From contig CAKRQV010000004.1 in NCBI GenBank assembly GCA_934394565.1, positions 121,955 through 185,954 on the forward strand: a stretch of 64,000 nt of DNA, given 5' to 3'. Of the stretch, positions 8,648-17,206 are shown piece after piece. The notes under the pieces were generated by a model. The model did no database searches and was not told where the DNA came from. It saw only the letters and a program-made list of their open reading frames with translations. Every line of letters starts with the position of its first letter. The first letter of the stretch is position 1. This stretch comes from an uncultured Lachnospiraceae bacterium. Lineage in GTDB: Bacteria; Bacillota; Clostridia; Lachnospirales; Lachnospiraceae. Position numbers and translations under genes: made by a program.

Positions 8648-9186
8648 TTTGCACCTCCTGTCTGTGTCAGTATGGCCTGCAGCTTCTTTCTCGCTCTGAA
8701 AATCCGGACATTGACCGTCTTTTTTGTAATGCCAAGAAGATCTGCAATCTCCCCGTCTGACAGTTCATGCAGATACTTATATTCAAAAACCACACGATAG
8801 ATCTCATCCAGCGCTTCAATCGCCTTACAGAGCTCTTCGTAACTTTCCCGGCAGATACAGATTTCCAGCGCATCCTCTCCCTGGATATCCGCTTTTGTCT
8901 GAATATCCTCTGTCGGTTCCTCGGTGTGTTTTCTGAGTATATCCAGGGCTTTGTTTTTTGTGATCGTTGCGAGAAAATTTCGGGTAGATACGGCATCCGG
9001 ATTCTGTATCCTGTCCATATGTCTGGTCAGGGCAAAAAACGTTTCCTGTACCGCATCCTCTGCCAGCATGGCATCCTTCAGCCGTTCATTGGCCAGATAC
9101 CACAGAAAATATCTGTACTTGTGATACACCGCCGAGAATTTCTGCTTATCCTCGTCGGTATCCAGCATAGCCATATACAGTATCAT
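8644..9186 (-). CDS. ECF-type RNA polymerase sigma factor
   Basis: The 180-residue protein contains sigma region 2 (YRYFLWYLANERLKDAMLAEDAVQETFF) and region 4 with a helix-turn-helix (LSDGEIADLLGITKKTVNVRIFRARKKL). It has no region 1 or 3, so it is of the extracytoplasmic-function class. I start at the ATG at 9186, which has GGAGGAATACAC before it; the longer open frame is leaderless. It is translationally coupled to the DUF4349 gene, its likely antagonist. Confidence 0.88.
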   Translation of the reverse strand: MILYMAMLDTDEDKQKFSAVYHKYRYFLWYLANERLKDAMLAEDAVQETFFALTRHMDRIQNPDAVSTRNFLATITKNKALDILRKHTEEPTEDIQTKADIQGEDALEICICRESYEELCKAIEALDEIYRVVFEYKYLHELSDGEIADLLGITKKTVNVRIFRARKKLQAILTQTGGAK

Positions 9187-9337
9187 GTGTATTCCTCCGG
9201 AGTTATGTGACGTTTTCTCTTGTGTTACATCTATAATAACGTATATTTCTTTTCCGTTACTACAGCTTTTTGTATTTTTCTGCTGTTTTTTTCTCATTTT
9301 TCTGCTACAATGGCATACCGAAAGGTCAGGTATACAT

Positions 9338-10285
9338 ATGGAAAATCTTATTTTCAGTTTAAACGCCACCGTTCCCATTTTTCTTCTGATGGTTCTTGGT
9401 TTCGTCCTTCACCAGATCGGATGGATTGATGACGTATTTGCTTCTAAAATGAACCGTTTTGTCTTTCTGGTCCCTCTGCCGGTGCTTTTGTTTGGCGATC
9501 TGGCCTCTGTGGATTTTTCTCAGATCTGGAACCCGAAATTCATCATTTTCTGCTTTGTGGCCACATTACTCAGCATTCTTCTGGTATTTCTGCTTTCCGG
9601 TTTCTTAAAGGACAAGAGTCTCCGGGGCGAATTTATCCAGTCCTCCTATCGCAGCAGTGCCGCACTGCTTGGCATCGCCTTTATTGAAAATATCTATGGC
9701 AACTCCGGCATGGCTCCGCTGATGATCATCGGCAGCGTACCGCTGTATAATGTCATCGCAGTCATCGTACTCTCCATCTTTACACCGGAAAACAAGGGTA
9801 AGCTGGACAGATCCGTTGTCAGAAAGACTATACACGGCATTCTCACCAACCCGATCCTGATCGGCATCGTGACCGGTCTGCTATGGTCGATGTTCAGACT
9901 TCCCTACGGTGGTATTTTCCAGAAAACCATAGAAAATGTGGCCCACACTGCCACCCCGCTCGGTCTCATGGCCATGGGAGCTTCCTTCGATATTCATAAA
10001 GCTCTGGGCAAACTCCGGCCGTCCCTGTGTGCTGTCTTTATCAAGCTCGTCGGTCTGTGTGCCCTGTTTCTGCCCATTGCCATCCACTTCGGTTTCCGTG
10101 AAAGTGAACTGATCGCCATTCTGGTCATGCTCGGTTCTGCCACCACCGTCAGCTGCTTTGTCATGGCAAAGAACATGGGGCACGAAGGCACTCTAAGCTC
10201 CAGCGTCATCATGCTGACCACCCTGTGCAGTGCCTTTACCCTGACAGGATGGCTGTATATTTTAAAAACATTGCAGCTGATCTGA
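9338..10285 (+). CDS. AEC family transporter (auxin efflux carrier-like permease)
   Basis: The 315-residue protein has about ten transmembrane segments in two five-helix halves. MENLIFSLNATVPIFLLMVLGFVL opens the first; a central basic loop around FTPENKGKLDRSVVRKT separates the halves; NPILIGIVTGLL opens the second. AEC members export or import small organic acids, malate for example, driven by ion gradients. The ATG at 9338 follows AAAGGTCAGG. It is transcribed divergently from the ECF sigma operon and ends in a strong terminator. The substrate is unknown. Confidence 0.85.
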   Translation: MENLIFSLNATVPIFLLMVLGFVLHQIGWIDDVFASKMNRFVFLVPLPVLLFGDLASVDFSQIWNPKFIIFCFVATLLSILLVFLLSGFLKDKSLRGEFIQSSYRSSAALLGIAFIENIYGNSGMAPLMIIGSVPLYNVIAVIVLSIFTPENKGKLDRSVVRKTIHGILTNPILIGIVTGLLWSMFRLPYGGIFQKTIENVAHTATPLGLMAMGASFDIHKALGKLRPSLCAVFIKLVGLCALFLPIAIHFGFRESELIAILVMLGSATTVSCFVMAKNMGHEGTLSSSVIMLTTLCSAFTLTGWLYILKTLQLI

Positions 10286-10296
10286 TATATTTTCAC

Positions 10297-10346
10297 AAAA
10301 AAAGCGGGACAGTCACATCACCGTGAATATCTGTCCCGCTTTTTCT
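10297..10346. terminator. Bidirectional terminator between AEC and flavin reductase genes
   Basis: A 14-bp stem AAAAAGCGGGACAG / CTGTCCCGCTTTTT with T-runs on both strands. It can end the plus-strand AEC gene and the minus-strand flavin reductase gene, which converge here. Confidence 0.88.
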
Positions 10347-10465
10347 TCATTGGCCAGTACACAGTCAAACCACGCAAAACGTCCGGCCGATGCATACTGA
10401 TCGATACTGATCGATACTTTTCTTTTACGGATGCTTTAAAACATTGCTATACAATATCTCCTGTT

Positions 10466-10966
10466 TTACTCGTTCACGTAACAGCCAACAATTTCACCGA
10501 TATACATCGTATGGTAGTCACCATCGCCGTACCATTTGTCACGAACCTCTTTTGACATGCTCTCCAGCGGAATATCTGCCTGGTACATCTTTTTGCAGAT
10601 CAGTACACATTTGCTCTGGGCAAAAGCCGGCTGTCCCTCAACTTCTTCTACTGTAAATCCAACCTCAGCAATCTTGTCTTTGTCGCGGCCAGACACAGAG
10701 CCCAATACTCCCAGTTCCTTTTTACAGCCATCAAAGAGGCTTATTGTAAAGTACTCCTGCGCATCGACAAATTCTTTGGTATAGCGGCTCTGGCGAATAT
10801 AGGCAGTGACAGTCTCCTTTCCCCAGAGCACACCCATGGCTCCCCAGCTGGCAGTCATCGTATTGACTTTGCCTTCCGGATTTTTTGCTGAAATCAGCAT
10901 CCAGTTTTTGCCAATCTCTGTAAATACATTCTGCTGTAATTCATGTACATCTTTTTTTACGAACAT
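10466..10966 (-). CDS. Flavin reductase-like / FMN-binding split-barrel protein
   Basis: The 166-residue protein resembles the flavin reductase-like domain. WMLISAKNPEGKVNTMTASWGAMGVLW is the flavin-phosphate-binding strand-loop, and YTKEFVDAQEYFTISLF is the second conserved block. It would bind FMN or FAD in the cytoplasm and use NAD(P)H or act as an oxidoreductase. It is monocistronic, with GAGGAATAT before the ATG. The physiological partner is not visible. Confidence 0.82.
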   Translation of the reverse strand: MFVKKDVHELQQNVFTEIGKNWMLISAKNPEGKVNTMTASWGAMGVLWGKETVTAYIRQSRYTKEFVDAQEYFTISLFDGCKKELGVLGSVSGRDKDKIAEVGFTVEEVEGQPAFAQSKCVLICKKMYQADIPLESMSKEVRDKWYGDGDYHTMYIGEIVGCYVNE

Positions 10967-11018
10967 TTTATATTCCTCCTGTTGTCATTTTTACGCTTCA
11001 CAGCGTATTGTATCTGTT

Positions 11019-12455
11019 TTACTTACCTGCAGCTTTCAGATCCGGACAGACGCAGCAGCTGTTTTTGCCGGAATGCTTGACTGCATACAGAGCATGGTCC
11101 GCACACTGATACAATTCCATGTAGGCAGTTCCACAGTCCGGCGAAAGTGCTATACCGATGCTGATACTTAAACGCTCCGGATATCCCGGAAAAGTATGAC
11201 CGATGACCTCCTCGCCAAGCACTTTGGCCCTTTCTTCCGCCACAAAGCTTTCTTCAATGCCCTGCATCAGTACAACAAACTCATCGCCACCGATCCTTCC
11301 GATGATATCATTCTCCCGGAAATACTCCTGCAGTATTTTACCGAATTCTTTAAGAACACTGTCTCCCACTGCATGACCATAGGTGTCATTGATATGTTTA
11401 AAGTTATCCACATCTATGATCAGAAATGCGTGTTGCCCCTTGTCTGCAGGATTGTGAAGCAATCGATTGATTTTTTCCTCGGTGTTCTTTTTATTGTAAA
11501 CACCGGTCAGTGCATCTGTCTGCGCTGCACGTTTCAGCAATATATTGCGTTGCGTCACAAAAACGCCAATATAAATCAGCATCACGCTGACTATAACCAG
11601 AAAACCAAGGATCAGATTGACCTCATAGTTTTCGATAAAACTGTAAGACTCCTGTGCCACATCCTCTGGCAGTACGTAACAGATCATCCAGCCATTAATA
11701 CCTAGCGGAGCGTAGGACATATACTGTCTGGCACCATCCTCCTCAGGATTCTGCATAAGAACAATCCCCTTATGATGTTTTGCAAAGTCCGTACGCACCT
11801 TATCCAGAGAGGCAGCACCTGTCATAATCTTTTCGTCATAGTATGTAAAGAAATTATCACCGTACGTCAGCTTTCTGTAAGGGCCTGTACCATCAAACCC
11901 TACGATCTCTCCCTTGGCATTAACAATCAGGCTGTAGCCCTCTCCGTCAAACAGATCATTTAACAGCAGCTGACTGATAGAAGTCACATCATAGGAGCCC
12001 GCCAGTACACCGATGATCCGATTATCCTTTTGTACCGGTACCGCCAGAACAATACGGATATTCTGATTCACACTGCTCTCCAGAGGTTCGCTGAGCGCGC
12101 GCTCTCCGGAGAGTGCTTTCTGGAAATACGCACGGTAACTGACATTTTTCTCTGTACCATCACTGTAATGTGCCGTACCATCCGGCTCCATTAAAGCCAT
12201 CAGTTGTATATCTGCATGGTCATCCAGCGAATCGATCAGCTGCAGAGTTTTCTCTGTGATCAGTTCATCCTGGTCTGCCACATGTTCCGCGATACTGGTC
12301 AGATATTCATAGTGGATATCCAAAAGAGAACGCATATGTTCACACTGCTTGGATACATAATTTTTAAGCGTCTGTCTGGTATACTGATCTACCGATGCAT
12401 TCAGCCCTTTAAAGAAAAAAAACAACCCCGCAGCTGTAGCCAGCACAAACGCCAA
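11019..12455 (-). CDS. Membrane-anchored diguanylate cyclase with Cache sensor
   Basis: The N-terminal helix is followed by an extracellular double-Cache-like sensor (about 20-270). A second membrane helix lies at about 275-298, and a C-terminal GGDEF domain (about 310-478) carries the active-site motif GGDEF (IGRIGGDEFVVLMQ). The product would make cyclic di-GMP. No EAL domain and no obvious RxxD inhibitory site were seen. The first standard start is TTG at 12455 and lies inside the first membrane helix. The frame is open to 12542, and an SD-like AGGGGGAAG stands 8 nt before an ATC codon at 12518. That ATC would add a basic cytoplasmic leader, so the true N-terminus may be 21 residues longer. 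Confidence 0.88.
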   Translation of the reverse strand: MAFVLATAAGLFFFFKGLNASVDQYTRQTLKNYVSKQCEHMRSLLDIHYEYLTSIAEHVADQDELITEKTLQLIDSLDDHADIQLMALMEPDGTAHYSDGTEKNVSYRAYFQKALSGERALSEPLESSVNQNIRIVLAVPVQKDNRIIGVLAGSYDVTSISQLLLNDLFDGEGYSLIVNAKGEIVGFDGTGPYRKLTYGDNFFTYYDEKIMTGAASLDKVRTDFAKHHKGIVLMQNPEEDGARQYMSYAPLGINGWMICYVLPEDVAQESYSFIENYEVNLILGFLVIVSVMLIYIGVFVTQRNILLKRAAQTDALTGVYNKKNTEEKINRLLHNPADKGQHAFLIIDVDNFKHINDTYGHAVGDSVLKEFGKILQEYFRENDIIGRIGGDEFVVLMQGIEESFVAEERAKVLGEEVIGHTFPGYPERLSISIGIALSPDCGTAYMELYQCADHALYAVKHSGKNSCCVCPDLKAAGK

Positions 12456-12644
12456 AAACGGAATCAGATAGCGCCGGATCTGATTTTCTTTTTTTCTATG
12501 TTTATATCGAAATTTGATACGCTCTTCCCCCTGACTATATTATTTCACTTATTATATCATAATTTTTTGCTGTTTTATGGTGTTTTTTATCTTTTTTATC
12601 TGTGCATATTTCTTTATACAATACAGCTCTGCTTTTCGATACTT

Positions 12645-12935
12645 TTATGTTTCCTGCTGCAAACCGGCAATAAACAGTTCAAAAAAGTCGTCCTGTCCGG
12701 AAAGTTTCGGAGAATTTTCTCCACCACCATTTGTACTGCGCTTCATCGCCGCATGAAACTCTTCGCCTGCGCAGATCACTTCCATCGGGTAAAGCTCATA
12801 GCCCACTGCCCGTGCAATCCTGCAAAATTCCTGTAAAGGATTGACTGCTGCAACGCTGTTCAGAAGCTGCTGCCTGAGAACCGGATCTGTATACGCCTGA
12901 TGCTGCAGAGCGTCAAGCTGTTCTACCGTCGTCAT
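12645..12935 (-). CDS. Nif11-like domain protein (RiPP-precursor-like)
   Basis: The 96-residue protein has the helical Nif11 pattern: LDALQHQAYTDPVLRQQLL, then LQEFCRIARAVGYELYPMEV. A GGG segment (STNGGGENSP) follows, then a 22-residue tail. In nitrogen-fixing bacteria and many RiPP clusters such domains serve as leader peptides cleaved at double Gly. Here the tail has no Cys, and no maturase or peptidase gene adjoins it, so a precursor role is only a possibility. Family assignment is moderate. Confidence 0.6.
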   Translation of the reverse strand: MTTVEQLDALQHQAYTDPVLRQQLLNSVAAVNPLQEFCRIARAVGYELYPMEVICAGEEFHAAMKRSTNGGGENSPKLSGQDDFFELFIAGLQQET

Positions 12936-13072
12936 AATATTCCCTCCTATGTACTTTTTTTCAAAAGGAAGCTATATATTTAATATTATACCACGCTTTT
13001 CTTCCTGTTAATGCAAGAAATAGTTATCTTTCTCCTGTTTTCCGGTACTGACAACATCAAAAATCCCTGATA

Positions 13073-13101
13073 TTGTTTTTTCCGTTTTTCAATGGTACAA
13101 T
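13073..13101 (+). promoter_or_regulatory. Promoter of the MATE gene
   Basis: TTGTTT (13073-13078), 17-nt spacer, TACAAT (13096-13101), 36 nt upstream of the start codon. Confidence 0.55.
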
Positions 13102-13136
13102 GCAGATATTTACGAATACATGGAAAGAGGTCTTTT

Positions 13137-14504
13137 ATGCATACAAAAGAAAGCTATGCCAATCCCATCTTAGAGGGATCGATCACGAAGCAGATCCTGC
13201 TCTTTTTCTTTCCCATCGTCTTTGGCACATTTTTTCAGCAATTATATAATACAGTCGATATGATCATTGTCGGTCGCTTTGTCGGAACTGATGCACTGGC
13301 CAGTGTCGGAGGATCGGCAGCACAGATCATCAATCTGGTCATCGGTTTTTTTACCGGGCTGTCCGCCGGCTCCGGTGTGATCATTGCGCAGGCCTACGGC
13401 GCAGGCGATAAAAAAAGGCTGTCCGATAATATACATACAGCCTATGCCTATGCCATTGTCGGCGGTATCCTGTTTACAATTGTCGGGATTTTTTCTGCAG
13501 CACCATCCCTGACCGCCATGCACAATCCAACAGAGCTGATGACAGATTCCGCGTTGTATCTGCGGATCTATTATGGTGGTATCCTTTTTGTGCTGATTTT
13601 TAATATCGGTTCAGCTATCCTGCGTGCTCTGGGGAATTCCAGACGACCGTTATATGCCCTGATCGTCTGCTGTTTTCTGAACATTTTTCTGGATATTGTC
13701 TTTGTTGTCCTGTTTCATCTCGGCATTGCCGGTGCTGCGCTCGCCACAGTGCTGTCACAGCTTGTCAGTGCTGTTCTGGTGACTGTTTTTCTGATGCGCA
13801 CACCGCAGGCTCCCCTTGTCCTGTCCCGGATCCGCTGCCACAGACGTTGCCTGTCTGCCCAGCTCTATGTCGGTATCCCGGACGGTTTTCAGACAGTCAT
13901 GTACAGCTTTGCCAACCTGATCATCCAGGCAGCCATCAACGGCTACGGAACATCAGCTGTCGCCGCCTGGGCTGCCGAGGCCAAAATTGAGGCATTTTTC
14001 TGGATGGTCAGTGGTGCCTACTGTGTCGCTGCCACGACCTTTACCGGACAAAATTACGGAGCCGGAAAGTACGAGCGCATACAGAAAGGTACCCGGATCT
14101 GCTTACTGCTGCATCAGGGTACCTGTGTGATGATCAGTCTGGTATTTTTTATCTTTGCCAGACCGCTTATAATGATCTTTACCAGTGACCCGGAAGTTAT
14201 CCGTCTTGGCATACAGGTTCTGCATCTTATAACGCCTTTTTATGCAGTCTTCAGCTTTGTGGAGATTCTCTCCAGCGTCCTGCGAGGCATGAACGATGTG
14301 ATCATTCCGATGCTTCTGACACTGTTTGGTGTCTGCATTTTAAGGATCATCTGGACACTTGGCGTCGTGCCACTGCATCCTGGGATCCCGATGCTGTGTG
14401 CAAATTACCCCATCACCTGGATCACCACATCCCTTTTGTTTATCGGCTACTATCTTTACCGGAAACGTCACGGACTCTATGCGTCAGCATCTTCAAACAC
14501 GTGA
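13137..14504 (+). CDS. MATE family efflux transporter
   Basis: The 455-residue protein has twelve predicted membrane helices in two MATE halves. FFFPIVFGTFFQQLYNTVDMIIVGRFVG is the classic first MatE motif, and SGVIIAQAYGAGDKKRL and TFTGQNYGAGKYER are the repeated loop motifs. MATE pumps export cationic drugs or metabolites in exchange for Na+ or H+. The ATG at 13137 has AAAGAGG upstream; the earlier in-frame start is not supported. The substrate is unknown. Confidence 0.92.
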   Translation: MHTKESYANPILEGSITKQILLFFFPIVFGTFFQQLYNTVDMIIVGRFVGTDALASVGGSAAQIINLVIGFFTGLSAGSGVIIAQAYGAGDKKRLSDNIHTAYAYAIVGGILFTIVGIFSAAPSLTAMHNPTELMTDSALYLRIYYGGILFVLIFNIGSAILRALGNSRRPLYALIVCCFLNIFLDIVFVVLFHLGIAGAALATVLSQLVSAVLVTVFLMRTPQAPLVLSRIRCHRRCLSAQLYVGIPDGFQTVMYSFANLIIQAAINGYGTSAVAAWAAEAKIEAFFWMVSGAYCVAATTFTGQNYGAGKYERIQKGTRICLLLHQGTCVMISLVFFIFARPLIMIFTSDPEVIRLGIQVLHLITPFYAVFSFVEILSSVLRGMNDVIIPMLLTLFGVCILRIIWTLGVVPLHPGIPMLCANYPITWITTSLLFIGYYLYRKRHGLYASASSNT

Positions 14505-14520
14505 TTCTCTGATTTTTTCT

Positions 14521-14620
14521 TAACTATGAGAAACACGCTTTGCGAGTTTCTCAAGTTATTGCGGCAGTCGCCAAGGTCTCGTGCAAGCACGGACTTTGGC
14601 TCGTTGTCCGCGTAAATAAA
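14521..14620 (-). repeat. Terminator-docked structured repeat, copy 2
   Basis: Plus-strand reading: hairpin TGAGAAAC...GTTTCTCA with outer arms TAACT / AGTTA, then GCGGCAGTCGCCAAGGTC, apical hairpin CGTGC-AA-GCACG, GACTTTGGCTCGTTG, CCGCGTAAATAAAAAA. The A-rich end merges with the T-tract of the minus-strand terminator that follows the RNase Z-like gene. Confidence 0.85.
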
Positions 14621-14659
14621 AAACGACAGGTACCGCCAGATGTTCTGACAGTACCTGCC
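14615..14659 (-). terminator. Terminator of the RNase Z-like gene
   Basis: Stem CAGGTAC (14651-14657 read on minus) / GTACCTG (14627-14633 read on minus), followed on the minus strand by TCGTTTTTTATTT. Repeat copy 2 begins in its T-tract. Confidence 0.8.
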
Positions 14660-14738
14660 TTATCTTCTTACTTTATATTGTTTTCTATCCTATCAGTTCT
14701 GTATTTATAATTTCCCACAGACAGCTGTTGCCTTGCCA

Positions 14739-15539
14739 TTATAAATCTATTTTTTCCAGATCCTCCGGCACAAACAGATGGCCATGATAATACTGCCGCC
14801 CTTCAGCTGTATACAGCTTCTTGCGATGTCTGATATTCTTATCCTCCGTATGATACAGGATCAAATGCTCCACCTCCAGCGCTTCTGCCAGCTCACAGGC
14901 ATCCTTCACCGTGGAATGATGTTTCTCATACGGAGAGAAAATATCTGCTTCACCGTACAGGCAGAAAGCCTCGTGCAACAGCCATGTGCTGTTTTCAGCA
15001 TACTTCTTCTCGCAGGGATTATATGGTTCGTCACCACAGCAGGTCAGCTTTTTACCCTCTCCCATGTTCATGGTAAAGCCAAACTGTTTTGCTTTTGTGG
15101 AATCAATATCAAAAAATGTCACAGCTTTCCCGAGGATTTCTCTCGTGTCTCCATCTTCTACAACGTCCAGATGCAGTCGGTCTCCGAGAAACCTTGTCTG
15201 TTTCGGCTGCAGCAGTTTTTCCGCCAGTTCCCGAACCAGACTGATCACCTCATCATGTCCGTAGATCGTAGCCTCGCCCTCATACGTGCCCTTTGCCATA
15301 TTCTGGCAGATCAGCCGAACCATCCAGACAATCCCCAACAGGTGATCGATATGCTTGTGCGTCACAAAAATATCATGAATATTCTTCCAGTCAATCCCCG
15401 CCATTTTCAGCCGGTGCAGCACCTCGTTGCCGCCACCTCCATCAACCAGAAAATGTCTGTCCCCGTCCGAAATCACAAAACACGTATTATAACACTCCGT
15501 CACCAGCGCATTGCCTGTGCCTAACATCGTTAATTTCAT
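14739..15539 (-). CDS. MBL-fold hydrolase, RNase Z-like
   Basis: The 266-residue metallo-beta-lactamase-fold protein has the metal motif THKHIDHLLG (HxHxDH) near residues 60-69. Further ligand positions are HEAF around 190 and LYHTED near 228. MKLTMLGTGNA at the N-terminus and a HHST segment (EKHHSTVKDACELAEAL) resemble RNase Z/ElaC-like enzymes that process tRNA 3' ends. A dedicated phosphodiesterase on another substrate remains possible. It follows a 278-bp foldback element and ends in a clear terminator. Confidence 0.78.
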   Translation of the reverse strand: MKLTMLGTGNALVTECYNTCFVISDGDRHFLVDGGGGNEVLHRLKMAGIDWKNIHDIFVTHKHIDHLLGIVWMVRLICQNMAKGTYEGEATIYGHDEVISLVRELAEKLLQPKQTRFLGDRLHLDVVEDGDTREILGKAVTFFDIDSTKAKQFGFTMNMGEGKKLTCCGDEPYNPCEKKYAENSTWLLHEAFCLYGEADIFSPYEKHHSTVKDACELAEALEVEHLILYHTEDKNIRHRKKLYTAEGRQYYHGHLFVPEDLEKIDL

Positions 15540-15571
15540 ATACCCTCTCCTTACTGTACTTCAAAATCAGG

Positions 15572-15849
15572 CAGCAGACTGGATAGTAGCGGTGGCAGAA
15601 TCTTTTGGAGTCCATGTTGCATAAAGAGAAGGTGTGATGACACTTGGTTCGCAGTTGACCAGAGGATGTGGGCATCTGCCGCATACCAGGCGGCAGATGA
15701 GGGTGTCCTGAGCTGCGTTTGCATCAGCAAACGCAGCGAATACACCCGCTCCCACATCCGGCGGGAAGCTGCAAACCTGGTGTCATCCACCTGAACGTCT
15801 GCAACATGGACGCCAAAAGATTCTGCCACCGCTACTATCCAGTCTGCTG
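15572..15849. repeat. 278-bp branched foldback element
   Basis: Terminal arms 15572-15621 and 15800-15849 are inverted repeats matching at 49 of 50 positions. Inside are a partly paired zone, a perfect stem GGATGTGGG (15664-15672) / CCCACATCC (15751-15759), hairpin CATCTGCCGC / GCGGCAGATG (15673-15699), and stem GGGTGT / ACACCC. The last encloses hairpin GCTGCGTTTGC / GCAAACGCAGC (15712-15737). The element fills the gap between the HAD phosphatase and RNase Z-like genes. No transposase is present. It looks like a miniature inverted-repeat element or a structured RNA. Confidence 0.85.
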
Positions 15850-15869
15850 ACGTCCACCCTCATTCTACA

Positions 15870-16520
15870 CTACTCTTCTATAAATTTCCAGAGATCTTCC
15901 GGTGTATCCGCAATCCACTCAGCCCCGTGTGCTTCAAGGAACTCCCGTCCCCGAAAGCCCCAGCTCACACCGATCACCGGCATCCCGGCATTTTTCGCTG
16001 TCTCCACATCCACATCGGAATCCCCGACATAAATTGCCTGTTCTTTCGTCTTTCCCAGCGTCTTCAACACTTCGTTCACACTGTCCGGACACGGCTTTCT
16101 GCGAATTCCTTCTCTTTCACCGACCACAAAGTCAAACATCCCCGGAAAATACTGCTCACACAGATCCTGCACAGCAAAATCCGCTTTATTGGATACCACC
16201 GCCGTCTGGCAGCCCTTTTCCCGTACCACCTTTAAAAATGCAGGAATCTTCTCATATGGTTTTGTATGATCCGCACAGTGCTCACCGTAATGCCGCTTAA
16301 ACGTCGCCAGAACACGCCCTGTCTCTTTCTCCGGAGTTCCTGCCGGTACGGCCCGCTCAATCAGCTTTCCGATCCCATTGCCGACAAACCGGCGCACCTC
16401 ATCAAGCGTACGCTTCGGAAATCCATGGAAATCCAACGCATAATTGGTACTTTCTTTCAGATCCTCCAGTGTATCCAGAATCGTTCCGTCCAGATCAAAA
16501 ATCAGCAGATCGTACTTCAT
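15870..16520 (-). CDS. HAD-family hydrolase, phosphoglycolate phosphatase-like
   Basis: The 216-residue protein has HAD motif I FDLDGTILDT at residues 8-17, motif II VVSNKAD, a motif III Lys, and motif IV VGDSDVDVETAKNAG. A helical cap (about 18-90) places it in the subfamily with phosphoglycolate phosphatase (Gph) and beta-phosphoglucomutase-like enzymes. The ATG at 16520 overlaps the GntR stop by 4 nt, so it is the last gene of lrgA-lrgB-GntR-HAD. Together with LrgAB, 2-phosphoglycolate is a reasonable substrate guess, but HAD specificity is hard to read from sequence. Confidence 0.85.
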   Translation of the reverse strand: MKYDLLIFDLDGTILDTLEDLKESTNYALDFHGFPKRTLDEVRRFVGNGIGKLIERAVPAGTPEKETGRVLATFKRHYGEHCADHTKPYEKIPAFLKVVREKGCQTAVVSNKADFAVQDLCEQYFPGMFDFVVGEREGIRRKPCPDSVNEVLKTLGKTKEQAIYVGDSDVDVETAKNAGMPVIGVSWGFRGREFLEAHGAEWIADTPEDLWKFIEE

Positions 16521-17191
16521 TCTTCTACCTCCATCGCTGTATCTATAATACCATAATGTTTCTCGATCGCCGCATTGCAGCGTTTCATATCCCCGTTTTT
16601 CAGACCTTCCAGTATCTCCCGGTGTACAGCTCCAAGCTCCTGCCGCAAAGCTTCCGATACTCTTCGCAGACACCGGTCGATCCATTCCCGGTAGACCTCC
16701 ACAACAGCATCCATGATCGTGATCCAGAAGGTATTCTTTGTCTCACAGATCAGGTCATAGTGAAAGGCCCGGTCCCTTTCAATCTCATCTTCGATCGTTT
16801 CCGCAGGTGTATTCAAAATCTGTTCCAGTCCTGCACACCAGTCCTCCGGTTTCTCCATCTCATATATTGCTGCGCAGGCTGCCTTTTCCATATGTTTTCG
16901 AAAGGCACAGATATCCCGCTGACTCGTCGTATTGATCGCCAGCATCATATAGATCATCTGCTTTAAGGCCGGGCCAAAATTTCCCGCCACATAATTGCCG
17001 GAGCCCTGTCGTCTCTCGATCATACCCATGGCCAGAAAGATGCTCAAAGCTTCCCTGGTTGAATTTCGGCTGATACCAAGCGTCTCTGCGATCGCACGCT
17101 CCGTGGGAAGTTTATCCCCCGGCTTTGCCGTTCCGTCAAGAATCAGACGGTATATGTATTGAAATGCTTTCTCGTATTCCTGTCCGCTCAA
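16517..17191 (-). CDS. GntR-family regulator, FadR/FCD subfamily
   Basis: The 224-residue regulator has a winged helix-turn-helix (KPGDKLPTERAIAETLGISRNSTREALSIFLAMGMIERRQGSGNYV split over 22-70) and a helical FCD ligand domain. The FCD carries the metal/ligand-site residues D and H in ERDRAFHYDL and later His residues (AVHREIL, KHYGIID). LldR, PdhR and GlcC of this subfamily sense small 2-hydroxy or 2-oxo acids. The start is TTG at 17191, with AAGGAGC upstream; a nearby ATG is out of frame. Two operators on the lrgA promoter fit autoregulation. Confidence 0.9.
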   Translation of the reverse strand: MSGQEYEKAFQYIYRLILDGTAKPGDKLPTERAIAETLGISRNSTREALSIFLAMGMIERRQGSGNYVAGNFGPALKQMIYMMLAINTTSQRDICAFRKHMEKAACAAIYEMEKPEDWCAGLEQILNTPAETIEDEIERDRAFHYDLICETKNTFWITIMDAVVEVYREWIDRCLRRVSEALRQELGAVHREILEGLKNGDMKRCNAAIEKHYGIIDTAMEVEE

Positions 17192-17206
17192 ATCATCCGC
17201 TCCTTT

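Noticed and set aside
10399..10421. Tandem TGATCGATAC repeat
   Set aside because: Only two units, in a gap before a gene end; no sign of function.
15551..15829. 92-codon open frame across the 278-bp foldback
   Set aside because: Its openness follows from the inverted-repeat symmetry; no ribosome site and no recognisable domain.
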